Shown here piece by piece: positions 10,538-19,844 of a stretch of 64,000 nucleotides of DNA; the stretch's first letter is position 1; every line of letters begins with the position of its first letter. The notes under the pieces are model-generated. The model was not told the origin of the DNA. It did no database searches and was given only the letters and a program-made list of their open reading frames with translations. Both the position numbers and the translations under genes were made by a program. The DNA is taken from NCBI RefSeq assembly GCF_016093275.1, contig NZ_JAEDAK010000006.1, forward strand, positions 124,001 through 188,000, given 5' to 3'. Source of the DNA: Inhella proteolytica. GTDB taxonomy: Bacteria > Pseudomonadota > Gammaproteobacteria > Burkholderiales > Burkholderiaceae_C.

Positions 10538-12591
10538 GCGGCCTCTTTCGCACGGCTTGGCTGCGGCGCGCGCTGCAGTTGGCCCCGCAAGCCCTCGTTG
10601 CCCTGGCGGCCTGGGTGAGCCTGGGTGCTCTGTCGTCCGCTCAGGCGACGCCGTCGGACGCCGCCACCGAGCGCCGCCTGGCCGAGCTGCTGGCCAGGGC
10701 CTACGACCACCCGCAGCAGGTGCTGGGCGAGCTCAAGCAGCTGGAGCCCACCCAGGCGGACGCCACCGCCTATGTGCGGGCACGCGTCGCTGTGCTGCAA
10801 GGCGAGCTGGAGCCCGCGCTGCAATGGGCCCGCCAGAACCCGCAGCAGGCGCGCCAGCGCCTCGTGCAGGGCCTGGTGCATGAGCGCCAGGGGCGCAATG
10901 CGGAGGCTGCGCAGGCCGCCGGCCAGGTCATTGCCGAACTGGAGCCGGCCTGCAAGGACTGGAAGGGCCCGGCCGAAGGGCCGCTGAGCTGCGACTTCCG
11001 CCCGCTGCACGACGCTCAGCGTCTGCTCGCGCGCACCCTCAAGCGGGCGGGGCAGCTCAGCCCGGCCCTGCAGGCCGTCACGGCCGCGCTGGCGCTGAGC
11101 CGGGCCGGCCAGGACGACGAGACCGCCGCGCGCGACCTTGCTGAGGCGGCCGATCTGCACGAGCTGCTGGAGCAACCCGAACTGGCGCGCCGCGCGCTGA
11201 CCGATGCCTTGCGCCAGGCCGCGCAGACGCCGCGCACCCTGGCGGCCGTGAAGAGCTATGAAGCCGCGCTGGCGGTTCGCCGCAACGACCGCGAGACTCA
11301 GCGCAAGGCCCTGGAAGAGGCGCTGGCCCTGGCGCGCCAGGCCGACCTGCCGCGCACCCACGCGCTGCTGCAGGCCGCGCTGGCCGACTTTTACCTGCAT
11401 GCCGACCAGCCCGAGCAGGCGCGCCAGCTCGCCGAGGCGGCCCTGCCCCTGCTGCAGCGCTTCGGCGAGCCGCGCGCCCTGCGCACCGCGCGCCACAACC
11501 TGGCGGTGGCGCTGGTCAAGTTGCGCGCCTTCGATGCCGCGCGCGCGCAGATCGCCCTGCTGGAGCAGATGCCGGTGGGAGAGGACGACACCCGCAGCCG
11601 CGCCGAGGAACTGCGCGAGCTGGGCGAGGCCTGGACCGCCGTGGGCCTGGCCAAGGAGGCGCTGGCGCATTACCACGCCGAACGCCGGCTGACGCTGGAC
11701 GTGCAGCAGCGCGCCCGCGAGGCCGTGCTGGCCGAGCTGCGTGCCAAGTACGACGCCGACCAGCAGAAGGCCAAGGTCGAGCTGCTGCGGCGCGAGCGCG
11801 CCGTGCAGGACCAGACCCTGGCCAACCAGAGCATGGCGCGCAAGGTCACCGGCATCGGCGCGGTGCTGCTCGGTCTGTGCGCCGTCATCGCCGTGCTGGC
11901 GCTGGCGCGCATGCGTAAGGCCCATCTGCGCCTGCGCGCCAACCAGGCGCTGCTGCAGGTGCTGAGCGAGCGCGACCCGCTGACGCAGCTGGCCAACCGC
12001 CGCCACTTCCTGGCCGCCATGCAGGCGCGCGGTGCCGAGCCGCTGACCGGTGGCTTGCTGATGCTGGACATCGACCACTTCAAGCGCATCAACGACGGGC
12101 ATGGCCATGGCGCCGGCGACCAGGTCATCCAGGCCATCGCCAAGCGCCTGCAGCGCACCCTCCGCGAAGGCGATCTGCTGGTGCGCTGGGGCGGCGAGGA
12201 GTTCCTCATCATGGCGCCCTCGCTCAAGCCCGCGCATGTGCAGCTGCTCGCCGACCGTCTGCTGATCGCCGTGGCCGACGCGCCGGTCTCCATCGGCGCC
12301 GAGCAGCAATTGCGGGTCACGATCTCGATCGGCTTCGTCTGCTTCCCGCTGCCGCCGGCCGGTCTGAGTCTGCACTGGGAGCGCGCCGTCAACTGGGCCG
12401 ACCTGGCGCTGTACGCGGCCAAGCACCGCGGCCGCAACCGCGCGGTGGGCATCACCGAAGCCCAGGCCGAGGACGAGGAGGCGCAGGCGCGCATCGAGGC
12501 CGATTTCGAGGGCGCGGCCCTGGCCGCACGCATCAAGCTGGCCCAGGTCAACGGCCCCCTGCAACTCGGTTCGACGCAGCCCTCCACTTGA
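10534..12591 (+). CDS. Second sensor diguanylate cyclase with periplasmic TPR-like region
   Basis: 685 residues with the same layout as the gene before it: signal peptide or anchor at about 11-36, TPR-like helices at about 45-420, TM at about 436-456, and GGDEF domain at about 480-650. The catalytic loop is GGEEF and the I-site is REGD, so it is predicted active and product-inhibited. The conserved strand reads LLMLDIDHFKRINDGHGHGA. Its start overlaps the upstream stop by 4 bp and its stop shares one base with the next start (TGATG), giving a three-gene translationally coupled unit. Confidence 0.92.
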   Translation: MSGLFRTAWLRRALQLAPQALVALAAWVSLGALSSAQATPSDAATERRLAELLARAYDHPQQVLGELKQLEPTQADATAYVRARVAVLQGELEPALQWARQNPQQARQRLVQGLVHERQGRNAEAAQAAGQVIAELEPACKDWKGPAEGPLSCDFRPLHDAQRLLARTLKRAGQLSPALQAVTAALALSRAGQDDETAARDLAEAADLHELLEQPELARRALTDALRQAAQTPRTLAAVKSYEAALAVRRNDRETQRKALEEALALARQADLPRTHALLQAALADFYLHADQPEQARQLAEAALPLLQRFGEPRALRTARHNLAVALVKLRAFDAARAQIALLEQMPVGEDDTRSRAEELRELGEAWTAVGLAKEALAHYHAERRLTLDVQQRAREAVLAELRAKYDADQQKAKVELLRRERAVQDQTLANQSMARKVTGIGAVLLGLCAVIAVLALARMRKAHLRLRANQALLQVLSERDPLTQLANRRHFLAAMQARGAEPLTGGLLMLDIDHFKRINDGHGHGAGDQVIQAIAKRLQRTLREGDLLVRWGGEEFLIMAPSLKPAHVQLLADRLLIAVADAPVSIGAEQQLRVTISIGFVCFPLPPAGLSLHWERAVNWADLALYAAKHRGRNRAVGITEAQAEDEEAQARIEADFEGAALAARIKLAQVNGPLQLGSTQPST

Positions 12592-13775
12592 TGGACTGGC
12601 CCGCCATCCATGTGCCCACGCTGACGCTGGCCATGGTGGGCGGCTTCGGCCTGATGGTGCTGCAGATCGCGCTGTCGGGCTGGTGCAGCCTGCCGCGCCG
12701 CGAGACCCTGAGCTGGATCGGCGTCTGCGCGGCCCTGCTGGCCTCGGCGGCGCTGTTCGCGCTGCGCCGCCAGCTGCCCGAGTGGCTGCTGGTGCTGGCC
12801 AGCAACGCCATCCTGGGCCTGGGCCTGCTGGCCATGGTCTGGACGGTGCTGCAGCTGCTGGACATCGCGCCGCGCTGGCGCGTCGTGGTCGGGGCCTTCG
12901 TCCTGTACGCGGCGGTGGTGCTGCTGTCGCTGGGCCTGCCGCAGTCCAAGCGCATCGCCCTCACCACCGCAGCGGCTGCTTCTTTTCTGCTGCCCCTGGT
13001 GGTGACGGTGCTGCGGCGCGGCTGGGGCGTGGGCTCGGCGCTGCGCTCCATCGGCCTGGCCCTGGTGGCGCTGGAACTGGTGCTGTGCTGGCGCGCGCTG
13101 GACGCGCTGATGTTCCCGCAGGACTACCAGAACCTGGCCGGCCAGCTCTTCGCGCCACTCGGGCAGGGCCTGTCCATGCTGCTGCTGATGCTGGCCGTGC
13201 TGGGCGTGGGCTTCGGCTATGTGCTGGCGGCGCACGAGCGCGCGCACAAGGAACTGCACCGCCTGGCCACGCGCGACCCGCTCACCGGCTGCCGCAACCG
13301 GCGCCGGCTTGACCAGATCATGAGCGCCGAGCTGGCGCGCCTGCACCGTGGCGGCTCGGTGCTGAGCTTCATGCTGATCGACCTGGACGACTTCAAGGCC
13401 CTGAACGACCAGCTCGGCCACGGCGTGGGCGATGCGGCGCTGCGCCATGTCGTCAAGCTGCTGCGCCAGCGCTTGCGGACCACCGACAAGCTGGCGCGCA
13501 TGGGCGGCGAGGAGTTCGGGGTGGTGCTGCCCAGCACCGACGCGGCCGGCGCGCTGCAGGTGGCGGCCCAGGTGCGCCGCGCCCTGCACGAGCAGCCCCT
13601 GCCGCTGCCCGACGGCAGCACGCGCAAGCTGACCGCCTCGATCGGCATCGTCACCCTGCCCAGCGGCACCCAGGCCAACCGCCACGCGGTGTACGAGGCG
13701 GCCGACAAGGCCATGTACGAGGCCAAGCGCGGCGGCAAAGATGGCGCGCGCGCTTCCGGCTGGATGGATTTGTAG
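12591..13775 (+). CDS. Membrane diguanylate cyclase (multi-TM sensor, GGDEF)
   Basis: 394 residues: about six TM helices in residues 8-215 form a membrane sensor unlike the TPR sensors upstream. A GGDEF domain follows at about 225-390. The loop is GGEEF (near residue 305) and the I-site is RTTD. LIDLDDFKALNDQLGHGVGD is the conserved metal/GTP-binding strand. I chose the ATG at 12591, which overlaps the upstream stop by one base; a TTG three bases earlier is also open but unlikely. This is the last gene of the cyclase cassette and is followed by a C11 tract and hairpins. Confidence 0.92.
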   Translation: MDWPAIHVPTLTLAMVGGFGLMVLQIALSGWCSLPRRETLSWIGVCAALLASAALFALRRQLPEWLLVLASNAILGLGLLAMVWTVLQLLDIAPRWRVVVGAFVLYAAVVLLSLGLPQSKRIALTTAAAASFLLPLVVTVLRRGWGVGSALRSIGLALVALELVLCWRALDALMFPQDYQNLAGQLFAPLGQGLSMLLLMLAVLGVGFGYVLAAHERAHKELHRLATRDPLTGCRNRRRLDQIMSAELARLHRGGSVLSFMLIDLDDFKALNDQLGHGVGDAALRHVVKLLRQRLRTTDKLARMGGEEFGVVLPSTDAAGALQVAAQVRRALHEQPLPLPDGSTRKLTASIGIVTLPSGTQANRHAVYEAADKAMYEAKRGGKDGARASGWMDL

Positions 13776-13819
13776 AACCCCCCCCCCCGAGCGGCTGCGC
13801 CGACTCGGGCGGGTCAGCC

Positions 13820-13878
13820 GGCGGCCGCGAGACGGCCGCCGTCCTTCGTGCGGCGTCGAACAGTCCTCAGGACTGTTC
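13820..13878. terminator. Pair of hairpins between convergent genes
   Basis: Two perfect inverted repeats lie between the convergent cyclase and acyl-CoA synthetase genes. GGCGGCCG/CGGCCGCC (13820-13827 with 13833-13840) is an 8-bp stem. GAACAGTCC/GGACTGTTC (13858-13866 with 13870-13878) is a 9-bp stem with a TCA loop. Neither has a long T tract. Position favours a termination or mRNA 3'-end role for one or both genes. Confidence 0.5.
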
Positions 13879-13889
13879 TCGGTCCGCAC

Positions 13890-15581
13890 TCAGTCCACCA
13901 GAATGACCTTCTGGCGGCTGTCGGCCCACTGCTCGTACTTCGGGCCGTAGACCTTGTCGATCTCGTTGCGCTTGACCTTAAAGGTCGGCGTGATGAAGCC
14001 GTTGTCCACCGTCCAGGCTTCCTTGAACAGCACCAGGCAGTCCATCTGCTCGTGCGGGTCGAGCTTGGCGTTGATGCTGGCCAGGTGTTCGGCCAGCGAG
14101 TCGGCCAGGGCCTGGCGCTCGGCGGGGTCGGCGAGCTTCTTGGCGGCGTCGGGGCCCAGCATGCCCAGGCCGATCGGCTGGCCCATATTGGCGCCCACCA
14201 CGGCGCAGGCTTCCACCGCGCTGTGCATCACCAGCTTGTCCTCGATCGGCGCCGGAGCGACGTACTTGCCCTTGCTGGTCTTGAACAGGTCCTTGACGCG
14301 GCCGGTGATCTTCAGGCACTTGCGGTCGTCATGCGCGGCCTTGTCGCCGGTGCGCAGCCAGCCGTCCTCGGTGAAGGCCTCCTTGGTCATCTCGGGCTCC
14401 TTGTAGTAGCCCTTCATCACCGCCGGGCTCTTCATCTGGAGCTCGCCGGTCTTCTTGTCGATGCGCACCTGCACGCCGTCGTAGGCCGGGCCCACGGTGC
14501 CGGTCATGTCCTCGCCGGCCACGGTGATGTGGCTGACGGCCAGGTTCTCCGTCATGCCATAGCCCTCGTTGATGGGCAGGCCGAGCTTGCGGTACCACTT
14601 CAGCAGCTCGACCGGCATCGGCGCGGCGCCGCCGGCGGCAAAGCGGCATTGGTCCAGGCCCAGGGCCTTGCGGACCTTTTTCTTCACCACCAGGTTCAGC
14701 AGCGGGATGCTGAGCATGCGGTCCAGCTTGGCCTGCGGCATCTTGCCCAGGATGCCCTGCTGGAACTTGACCCACAGGCGCGGCACGCTGAAGAAGATCG
14801 TCGGGCGGGCGCGCTGCAGGTCCTGCGTGAAGGTTTCCAGCGATTCGGCGAAGTACACATGCATGCCGGTCACCAGCCAGCCATGCTCCACCAGGCAGCG
14901 CTCCACCACGTGGGCCAGCGGCAGGTAGGACAGCATGCGGTCCTTGTCGTTCATCGGCACGCGCCCCAGGCCGGCGGTCAGCGCCCAGGCGAAGTTGCCG
15001 AAGGTGTGCATCACGCCCTTGGGCGCGCCGGTGGTGCCGGAGGTGTAGATCAGCGTGGCGAGTTCATCGGCGCCGCGCACCGGCTGGCCCTTGAGCGGGG
15101 CGGTGTCGGCAATGATCTCGTCCCAGCTCTGGTAGCTGGCCTTGGCGTCATCGGGGCTGAGCGCATAGCTCACGCAGGGCAGGCCGGCCGGGACGCCGGG
15201 CTTCATGCCCTCCCAGCCGTCGAGCTTGCCGATGAAGCACATCTTGGATTCGCTGTGCTCCAGGATCTGCGAGATGGTGCCGGCCGCCAGCGTGGGGTAC
15301 AGCGGTACCGAGACGTAACCGGCCATCCAGATGGCCAGATCGGTCATCAGCCACCAGGCGCAGTTCTTGGAGAGGATGGCGACCTTGCTGCCCTCGGGCC
15401 AGCCCTGGCTTTTCAGCCAGGCCGCCATGCGGCGGGTTTCATCGGCCACCTGTCCCCAGGTGAATTCCTTCACCACCCCATTGCCCATCGGCTGGGTCAG
15501 GGTGACGCGTTCGGGATGGGCGGTCTCCCAGTAGTAAAGGCACTGCAGGGCCAGGCGTTCGGGGGCGATGGTCGTGCTCAT
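13890..15581 (-). CDS. AMP-forming long-chain acyl-CoA synthetase
   Basis: 563-residue member of the ANL superfamily that activates fatty acids to acyl-CoA through an acyl-AMP intermediate. The P-loop motif TLIYTSGTTGAPKG is at about residues 173-186. The A5-like GYGMTE segment and the WLRTGDKA hinge region are present. The acyl-CoA synthetase motif around DRKCLKITGRVKDLFKTSKG carries the A8 hinge. It ends with a C-terminal tail typical of the long-chain (FAA/AAE15-like) group. The ATG at 15581 is accepted. It would supply acyl-CoA for lipid synthesis or beta-oxidation, and possibly for the WS/DGAT at 5213. Confidence 0.92.
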   Translation of the reverse strand: MSTTIAPERLALQCLYYWETAHPERVTLTQPMGNGVVKEFTWGQVADETRRMAAWLKSQGWPEGSKVAILSKNCAWWLMTDLAIWMAGYVSVPLYPTLAAGTISQILEHSESKMCFIGKLDGWEGMKPGVPAGLPCVSYALSPDDAKASYQSWDEIIADTAPLKGQPVRGADELATLIYTSGTTGAPKGVMHTFGNFAWALTAGLGRVPMNDKDRMLSYLPLAHVVERCLVEHGWLVTGMHVYFAESLETFTQDLQRARPTIFFSVPRLWVKFQQGILGKMPQAKLDRMLSIPLLNLVVKKKVRKALGLDQCRFAAGGAAPMPVELLKWYRKLGLPINEGYGMTENLAVSHITVAGEDMTGTVGPAYDGVQVRIDKKTGELQMKSPAVMKGYYKEPEMTKEAFTEDGWLRTGDKAAHDDRKCLKITGRVKDLFKTSKGKYVAPAPIEDKLVMHSAVEACAVVGANMGQPIGLGMLGPDAAKKLADPAERQALADSLAEHLASINAKLDPHEQMDCLVLFKEAWTVDNGFITPTFKVKRNEIDKVYGPKYEQWADSRQKVILVD

Positions 15582-15740
15582 GGACGGCTTCTAGTGGAGG
15601 ACGGCGAAAGAGGCGCCGAAGTTAGCCCGTCCCGGCCTGTTGCGCCCTGGGCGCTTTCCCCAGGGCTTTCTAGAGAGCGGGCCCGACAGCCCCCCGCTGT
15701 TGCGGGGGCGGCCAGGCAAGATTTCACGCTCAGGCGGCTT

Positions 15741-17051
15741 TCAGCCCGCCTTGCCGGCCTTCTCGGCCTTTTCCGCCTCGGCTGCGCGCAGCACGGCCAG
15801 CGCGGCGTCCAGGCCGGCGTCCAGCTGCTGGGCGCCGGCAGCGGCCCCCGCGCCCTCGGCCTTGACGCGTGCCCACCACTGGCCGGCCTCCTTGCCCTGG
15901 GTGAAACCGGGTGAAAGCAGCAGCACCTGCTCGCCCTGCAGCAGCTTGACGTAGAACTGGCCGTCGGCCTCGCGGTATTGCTTGGCCACCGGCACCACAA
16001 CCGCCTTGGGCGCCTGGGGTGCGGCGCGCCCTGGCAAGAGGCGCGAGCGGCGTAGGCCCACGGCCTCGCGCAGGCGCGCCAGCAGCGGCCGGGCAATGGC
16101 GCGGGCGCGCTCGGCGCCCTTGAGCAAGATGGCCTCGACCTCGTCCGGGTGCGTCATCAGATGTTCGTAGCGGGCGCGCATCGGTCCGAGTTCGGCGTCG
16201 ATCAGGGCCACCAGACGCTGCTTGGCCTCGCCCCAGCCCAGGCCTGCTGCCAGCTCGGCGCGCATGGCGGCGCGCTGCTCGCGGCTGGCAAAGCTGTCCC
16301 AGAGCTGGATGAAGGTCGTGCCCTCGGGCTCTTTGGGCTCACCGGGCAGGCGCGAGTCGGTCACCACGCGCGCGATGGCGCCTTTCAGCCCGTCCAGCCC
16401 GCCTTCGAACAAGGGCACGACGTTGTCGTAGCTCTTGCTCATCTTGCGGCCGTCCAAGCCAGGCAGCAGCTCCATCTCGGCGTCCACCTGGGCCTCGGGC
16501 AGCACGAAGAAGTCTTCCCCGTACTGGTGGTTGAAGCGCTGGGCGACGTCGCGCGCCATCTCGATGTGCTGCACCTGGTCCTTGCCGACCGGGATGCGGT
16601 GGGCGTTGTAGAGCAGGATGTCGGCTGCCATCAGGATGGGGTAGCAGTACAGGCCCATCGTCACGTTCGAGTCCGGCTCCTCGCCCGCGGCCACGGCCGC
16701 GTCCACCGCCGCCTTGTAGGCATGGGCGCGGTTCATCTGGCCCTTGGCGGTGATGCAGGTCAGCAACCAGGTCAGCTCGCAGACCTCGGGCACGTCGCTC
16801 TGGCGGTAGAGCAGGGCCACATCGGTGTCCAGGCCGGCGGCGATCCAGGTGGCGGCAATCTGAAGGCGCGAGGCCTCGACGCGGTCGGGGTCGTCGCACT
16901 TGATGAGGCCGTGGTAATCGGCCATGAAGAAGAAGCTCTCGACGCCCGGCTCCCGCGAGGCCGCGATGGCCGGGCGGATGGCGCCGACGTAATTGCCGAG
17001 GTGCAGGGTGCCGGTGGTGGTGATGCCGGTCAGGACGCGGGTGGTCTTCAT
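15741..17051 (-). CDS. trpS: Tryptophan-tRNA ligase with C-terminal extension
   Basis: Charges tRNA-Trp. The class I signatures are present: the HIGH-type TGTLHLGNYVG at residues 13-23 and GRKMSKSYDN at about 206-215. The protein is 436 residues, about 100 longer than E. coli TrpS. The extra C-terminal part (about 345-436) contains a compact segment (QYREADGQFYVKLLQGEQVL) and an Ala/Lys-rich tail. Such an extension is known in related betaproteobacterial TrpS proteins, and its role is unclear. The start overlaps the psd stop by 4 bp (ATGA), so trpS is coupled to psd. Confidence 0.95.
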   Translation of the reverse strand: MKTTRVLTGITTTGTLHLGNYVGAIRPAIAASREPGVESFFFMADYHGLIKCDDPDRVEASRLQIAATWIAAGLDTDVALLYRQSDVPEVCELTWLLTCITAKGQMNRAHAYKAAVDAAVAAGEEPDSNVTMGLYCYPILMAADILLYNAHRIPVGKDQVQHIEMARDVAQRFNHQYGEDFFVLPEAQVDAEMELLPGLDGRKMSKSYDNVVPLFEGGLDGLKGAIARVVTDSRLPGEPKEPEGTTFIQLWDSFASREQRAAMRAELAAGLGWGEAKQRLVALIDAELGPMRARYEHLMTHPDEVEAILLKGAERARAIARPLLARLREAVGLRRSRLLPGRAAPQAPKAVVVPVAKQYREADGQFYVKLLQGEQVLLLSPGFTQGKEAGQWWARVKAEGAGAAAGAQQLDAGLDAALAVLRAAEAEKAEKAGKAG

Positions 17052-17899
17052 GCGAGGTCAGCCATCTTTTCGCCGAGGCGAATCGGGCGTGCGGGCGCCC
17101 AGTCGGAATTGAATGCCAGACTGGCCTTGGGCCAGAGCATCACCACGGTGGAGCCGAGCAGGAAGCGGCCCATCTCCTGGCCTTGCTCGAAGCGGTGCAG
17201 GCCGCTCTCGTAGTCCCAGCTCTTCACCGTGGGGTGGCGCGGCGGATTGACCACGCCATGCCAGGTTGTGGCCATGCTGCCCACCACGGTGGCCCCCACC
17301 AGCACCAGCACGAAGGGGCCGTGCGCGGTGTCGAAGTGGCAGACCACGCGCTCGTTGCGGGCAAACAGGCCCGGCAGCGCGCGCGCGGTGGCGGGGTTCA
17401 CCGAGTACAGGCTGCCCGGCACCCAGGTCATGCGGCGCAGGGTGCCGGCTACCGGCATGTGGATGCGGTGGTAGTCCTTGGGGCTCAGGTACAGCGTGGC
17501 GAAGTGGCCGTCCTGGTAGCGCGCGGCCTCGGTGGCGTCGCCGCCGATCAGTTCCCGCGTGCTGTAGCCATGGCCCTTGGCCTGGAAGACCTGGTCGGCC
17601 TCGATGCGGCCGAAGGCGCTGATGGCGCCGTCCACGGGGCAGATCCAGGTGGCCGGGCTCAGCGGGCGTGCGCCGGGTTTGAGCGCGCGGGTGAAGAACT
17701 CGTTGAAGCTCTTGTAGCTGGCCGGGTCGGGGTTGGCGGCTTCGGCCATGTTCACGCCGTAGCGGCGGATGAAGCGCTCAATCACCCGCGTCGTCCAGGC
17801 GCCGCCTTCGGCCGCGGCCAGACGGCCCAGCTGTTCCGTCAGCAGGCGTTTGGGCAGCAGGCGCTGGGGCAGCAGGGTGCGGAAGTCTTCAAAGCTCAT
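17048..17899 (-). CDS. psd: Phosphatidylserine decarboxylase proenzyme
   Basis: Converts phosphatidylserine to phosphatidylethanolamine at the inner membrane. The autocleavage site LGST (in GRFLLGSTVVMLWP) sits near the C-terminus, where self-processing yields the pyruvoyl alpha chain. The catalytic-region sequence YLSPKDYHRIHMP with its conserved His is intact. I use the ATG at 17899 (283 residues); a GTG four codons upstream at 17911 is also open. It lies 33 bases downstream of cutA and overlaps trpS. Confidence 0.94.
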   Translation of the reverse strand: MSFEDFRTLLPQRLLPKRLLTEQLGRLAAAEGGAWTTRVIERFIRRYGVNMAEAANPDPASYKSFNEFFTRALKPGARPLSPATWICPVDGAISAFGRIEADQVFQAKGHGYSTRELIGGDATEAARYQDGHFATLYLSPKDYHRIHMPVAGTLRRMTWVPGSLYSVNPATARALPGLFARNERVVCHFDTAHGPFVLVLVGATVVGSMATTWHGVVNPPRHPTVKSWDYESGLHRFEQGQEMGRFLLGSTVVMLWPKASLAFNSDWAPARPIRLGEKMADLA

Positions 17900-17932
17900 G
17901 CGGGCACGCACCGTCGGGCAAAGGGGCGGATT

Positions 17933-18256
17933 CTAGGAACCGGTCTCTGCCCGGACCCAGTCCTGAAATGGAGCGTTGCCCTCAGGCAGCGGCCACGCCA
18001 CCAGGGCGGGCAGTGCATAAGGGTGCTGCGCCAGCACGGCGGCCTGCAGTTCAGCCCAGCGGGCCTGCGTGCTCTTGATCAGCAGTCGCCACTCGGGCTC
18101 CTGCTGTACGGCGCCCTGCCAGCGGTAGACGGATTCGATGGCCTGCAGCTGCACGCAGGCCGCCAGGCCCTGCTCCACCAGGTGGTGGGCCAGCGCCTCG
18201 GCCTGCTCGCGCTTGCTGACGGTGGTCAGCGCGGCGATCAGGCCGCTGCCGCTCAT
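17933..18256 (-). CDS. cutA: CutA1-family protein
   Basis: 107-residue member of the CutA1 family, small trimeric ferredoxin-like-fold proteins historically linked to divalent cation tolerance; their biochemical role remains uncertain. Family-typical segments seen are TTVSKREQAEALAHHLVEQG near the N-terminus, LAACVQ, SVYRWQGAVQ and EWRLLIKST. The C-terminal YALPALVAWPLPEGN block completes the fold. The ATG at 18256 overlaps the stop of the upstream HDOD gene by 4 bp. A longer upstream reading of this frame is a shadow of that gene and was not used. Confidence 0.9.
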   Translation of the reverse strand: MSGSGLIAALTTVSKREQAEALAHHLVEQGLAACVQLQAIESVYRWQGAVQQEPEWRLLIKSTQARWAELQAAVLAQHPYALPALVAWPLPEGNAPFQDWVRAETGS

Positions 18257-19056
18257 GCGGCTTCCAGCTGCTCCTGCACGCGGCGGGCGGCGCGCAGTGC
18301 GGCGGCGGGGTCGATCTGGGCTTGAGGCGCGATCAGGTTGACCTGCGACTCCAGCGCATCCGGGTCGTTCATCAGCGTGTAGACGATGCCCGAGATGGCG
18401 GCCACGCCGCGGCGCTGCAGGGCCTCGGGCATTTCGCCGGTGGCTTGCAGGGTCACGTGGTGGCGCACGCTGGCCACGGCGGCCGGGGCCAGCCCCCAGC
18501 TTTCGCACAGGGCCGCGCCCAGCGCATCGTGGCTGACGCCGAAGGCGGCGGTTTCCAGGCCGCAAAGCTCGGAATCGGTGGCGGCGGCGCGCAGCATGGC
18601 GGGGTAATGCTGGGGGGCGTGGCGGTACAGCACGGCCTTGCCGCATTCCTCGAACAGGCCGGCGGAATGCGCAGCCCAGGGGTCGATGCCCAGCATCTGG
18701 CCGATGCGGCCCATCATCAGGCCGCGCTTGGCCGCGCGGTCCCACACCGGGTCGAGTTCGGCGGCGGGTGGGAAGGCGGCGCGCAGGCTCATCTCGAAGG
18801 CGATGGCGGAGACCTCGCGCATGCCCAGGTAGGTGAGGGCCTGGTGCACCGTCTGCACGCGACCGCGCAGGCCGTAGAGCGAGGAGTTGACCGCCTTGAG
18901 TACGGCGGCGGCCAGCGCCATGTCGCCTTCCACCAGGGCCGAGACCGCCAGCAGATCAATCTCGTCCTCGGCCATCAGCACCGAGAGCTTGACCAGCACT
19001 TCGGGCTGGGCGGGGATTTCGATGTCGAGCGAGCGCAGTTCGGGATCCACAGACAT
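18253..19056 (-). CDS. HDOD domain protein
   Basis: 267-residue single-domain HDOD protein, a degenerate HD-superfamily fold found in signalling proteins and often linked to c-di-GMP or stress networks. Typical segments are LSVLMAEDEIDLLAVSALVE, LAAAVLKAVNSSLYG and the VHQALTYLGMREV helix. No second domain or membrane segment is present. The ATG at 19056 was chosen because AAAGG lies seven bases upstream and it starts 11 bases after the TauE-like gene. An ATG at 19089 is in frame but would overlap that gene. Confidence 0.87.
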   Translation of the reverse strand: MSVDPELRSLDIEIPAQPEVLVKLSVLMAEDEIDLLAVSALVEGDMALAAAVLKAVNSSLYGLRGRVQTVHQALTYLGMREVSAIAFEMSLRAAFPPAAELDPVWDRAAKRGLMMGRIGQMLGIDPWAAHSAGLFEECGKAVLYRHAPQHYPAMLRAAATDSELCGLETAAFGVSHDALGAALCESWGLAPAAVASVRHHVTLQATGEMPEALQRRGVAAISGIVYTLMNDPDALESQVNLIAPQAQIDPAAALRAARRVQEQLEAA

Positions 19057-19067
19057 GGCGAGGCCTT

Positions 19068-19844
19068 TCAGGCGAAGACTGCGGACCATGTTAGCGCCGC
19101 GTCCCAGCCGGTTTTCAGGATCAGCGCCGACACGACCACCAGGAAAACACCACGGACAAAGCCGGCCCCGCGTGAGATGGCCAGGTGCGAGCCCATCCAG
19201 CTGCCCGCCATGTTCGCCACCGCCATGGCGGCGGCCACGCCCCACCAGAGGTGGCCGGTGGCGGCGAACAGGGTCAGGGCGGCGGCATTGGTGGCGGTGT
19301 TGAGCAGCTTGGCGCTGGCACTGGCGTGCAGGAAGTCGTAGCCCAGCAGGCGCACGAACAGGAAGACGAAGAAGCTGCCCGTGCCGGGGCCGAAGAAGCC
19401 GTCGTACAGGCCGATGCCGCCGCCGATGGCCACGGCGCGCCAGACCTCGGCACGGCCCTCGTGCAGGGGCGCATGGGCGCGCCCCAGGTCCTTCTTGGCC
19501 AGGGTGTAGATCAGCAGCGCCAGCAGGATGACGGGCAGCGCGATGCGCCAGACGCGTGCGTCCACCATCGTGGCGCCCCAGGCGCCCAGCGCGCTGCCGG
19601 CCAGGGCGGCGCCCATCGCCGGCAGCAGCGAGTTCCAGCGCAGTTCCACATGGCGGGCATAGCGCCAGGCCGCCAGCGCCGTGCCCCAGATGGCCGCGCC
19701 CTTGTTGGTGCCGAACAGCGTGGCCGGCACCGCCTGCGGGTAGGCCGCGAACAGGGCCGGCACCAGCACCAGGCCGCCGCCGCCCACGATGGCGTCAATG
19801 AAGCCGGCCGCCAGCGAGGCGGCAATCACCAGAACCAGTTCCAT
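19068..19844 (-). CDS. TauE/SafE-family sulfite/organoanion exporter
   Basis: 258-residue multi-pass inner-membrane protein of the TauE/SafE (DUF81) family. The conserved N-terminal FIDAIVGGGGLVLVPAL and the mid-protein GIGLYDGFFGPGTGSFF repeats are diagnostic. About eight TM helices are expected. Members export sulfite, sulfoacetate or other small anions; the substrate here is unknown. The ATG at 19844 shares one base with the stop of the binding-protein gene before it (TGATG), so the two are coupled. Confidence 0.9.
   Translation of the reverse strand: MELVLVIAASLAAGFIDAIVGGGGLVLVPALFAAYPQAVPATLFGTNKGAAIWGTALAAWRYARHVELRWNSLLPAMGAALAGSALGAWGATMVDARVWRIALPVILLALLIYTLAKKDLGRAHAPLHEGRAEVWRAVAIGGGIGLYDGFFGPGTGSFFVFLFVRLLGYDFLHASASAKLLNTATNAAALTLFAATGHLWWGVAAAMAVANMAGSWMGSHLAISRGAGFVRGVFLVVVSALILKTGWDAALTWSAVFA

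Noticed and set aside
13776-13786. C11 homopolymer after the third cyclase gene as a phase-variation tract
   Set aside because: It lies just after the stop codon in a convergent intergenic region and affects no start or frame.
15691-15708. CCCCCGC/GCGGGGG hairpin between trpS and the acyl-CoA synthetase as a terminator
   Set aside because: The stem is real but is followed by no T-rich tract in either direction, and it lies upstream of one same-strand gene's end by an unusual distance, so function is not supported.
13848-15914. A 688-codon plus-strand open frame opposite the acyl-CoA synthetase
   Set aside because: It is antisense to a gene with clear ANL motifs and crosses the intergenic hairpins.
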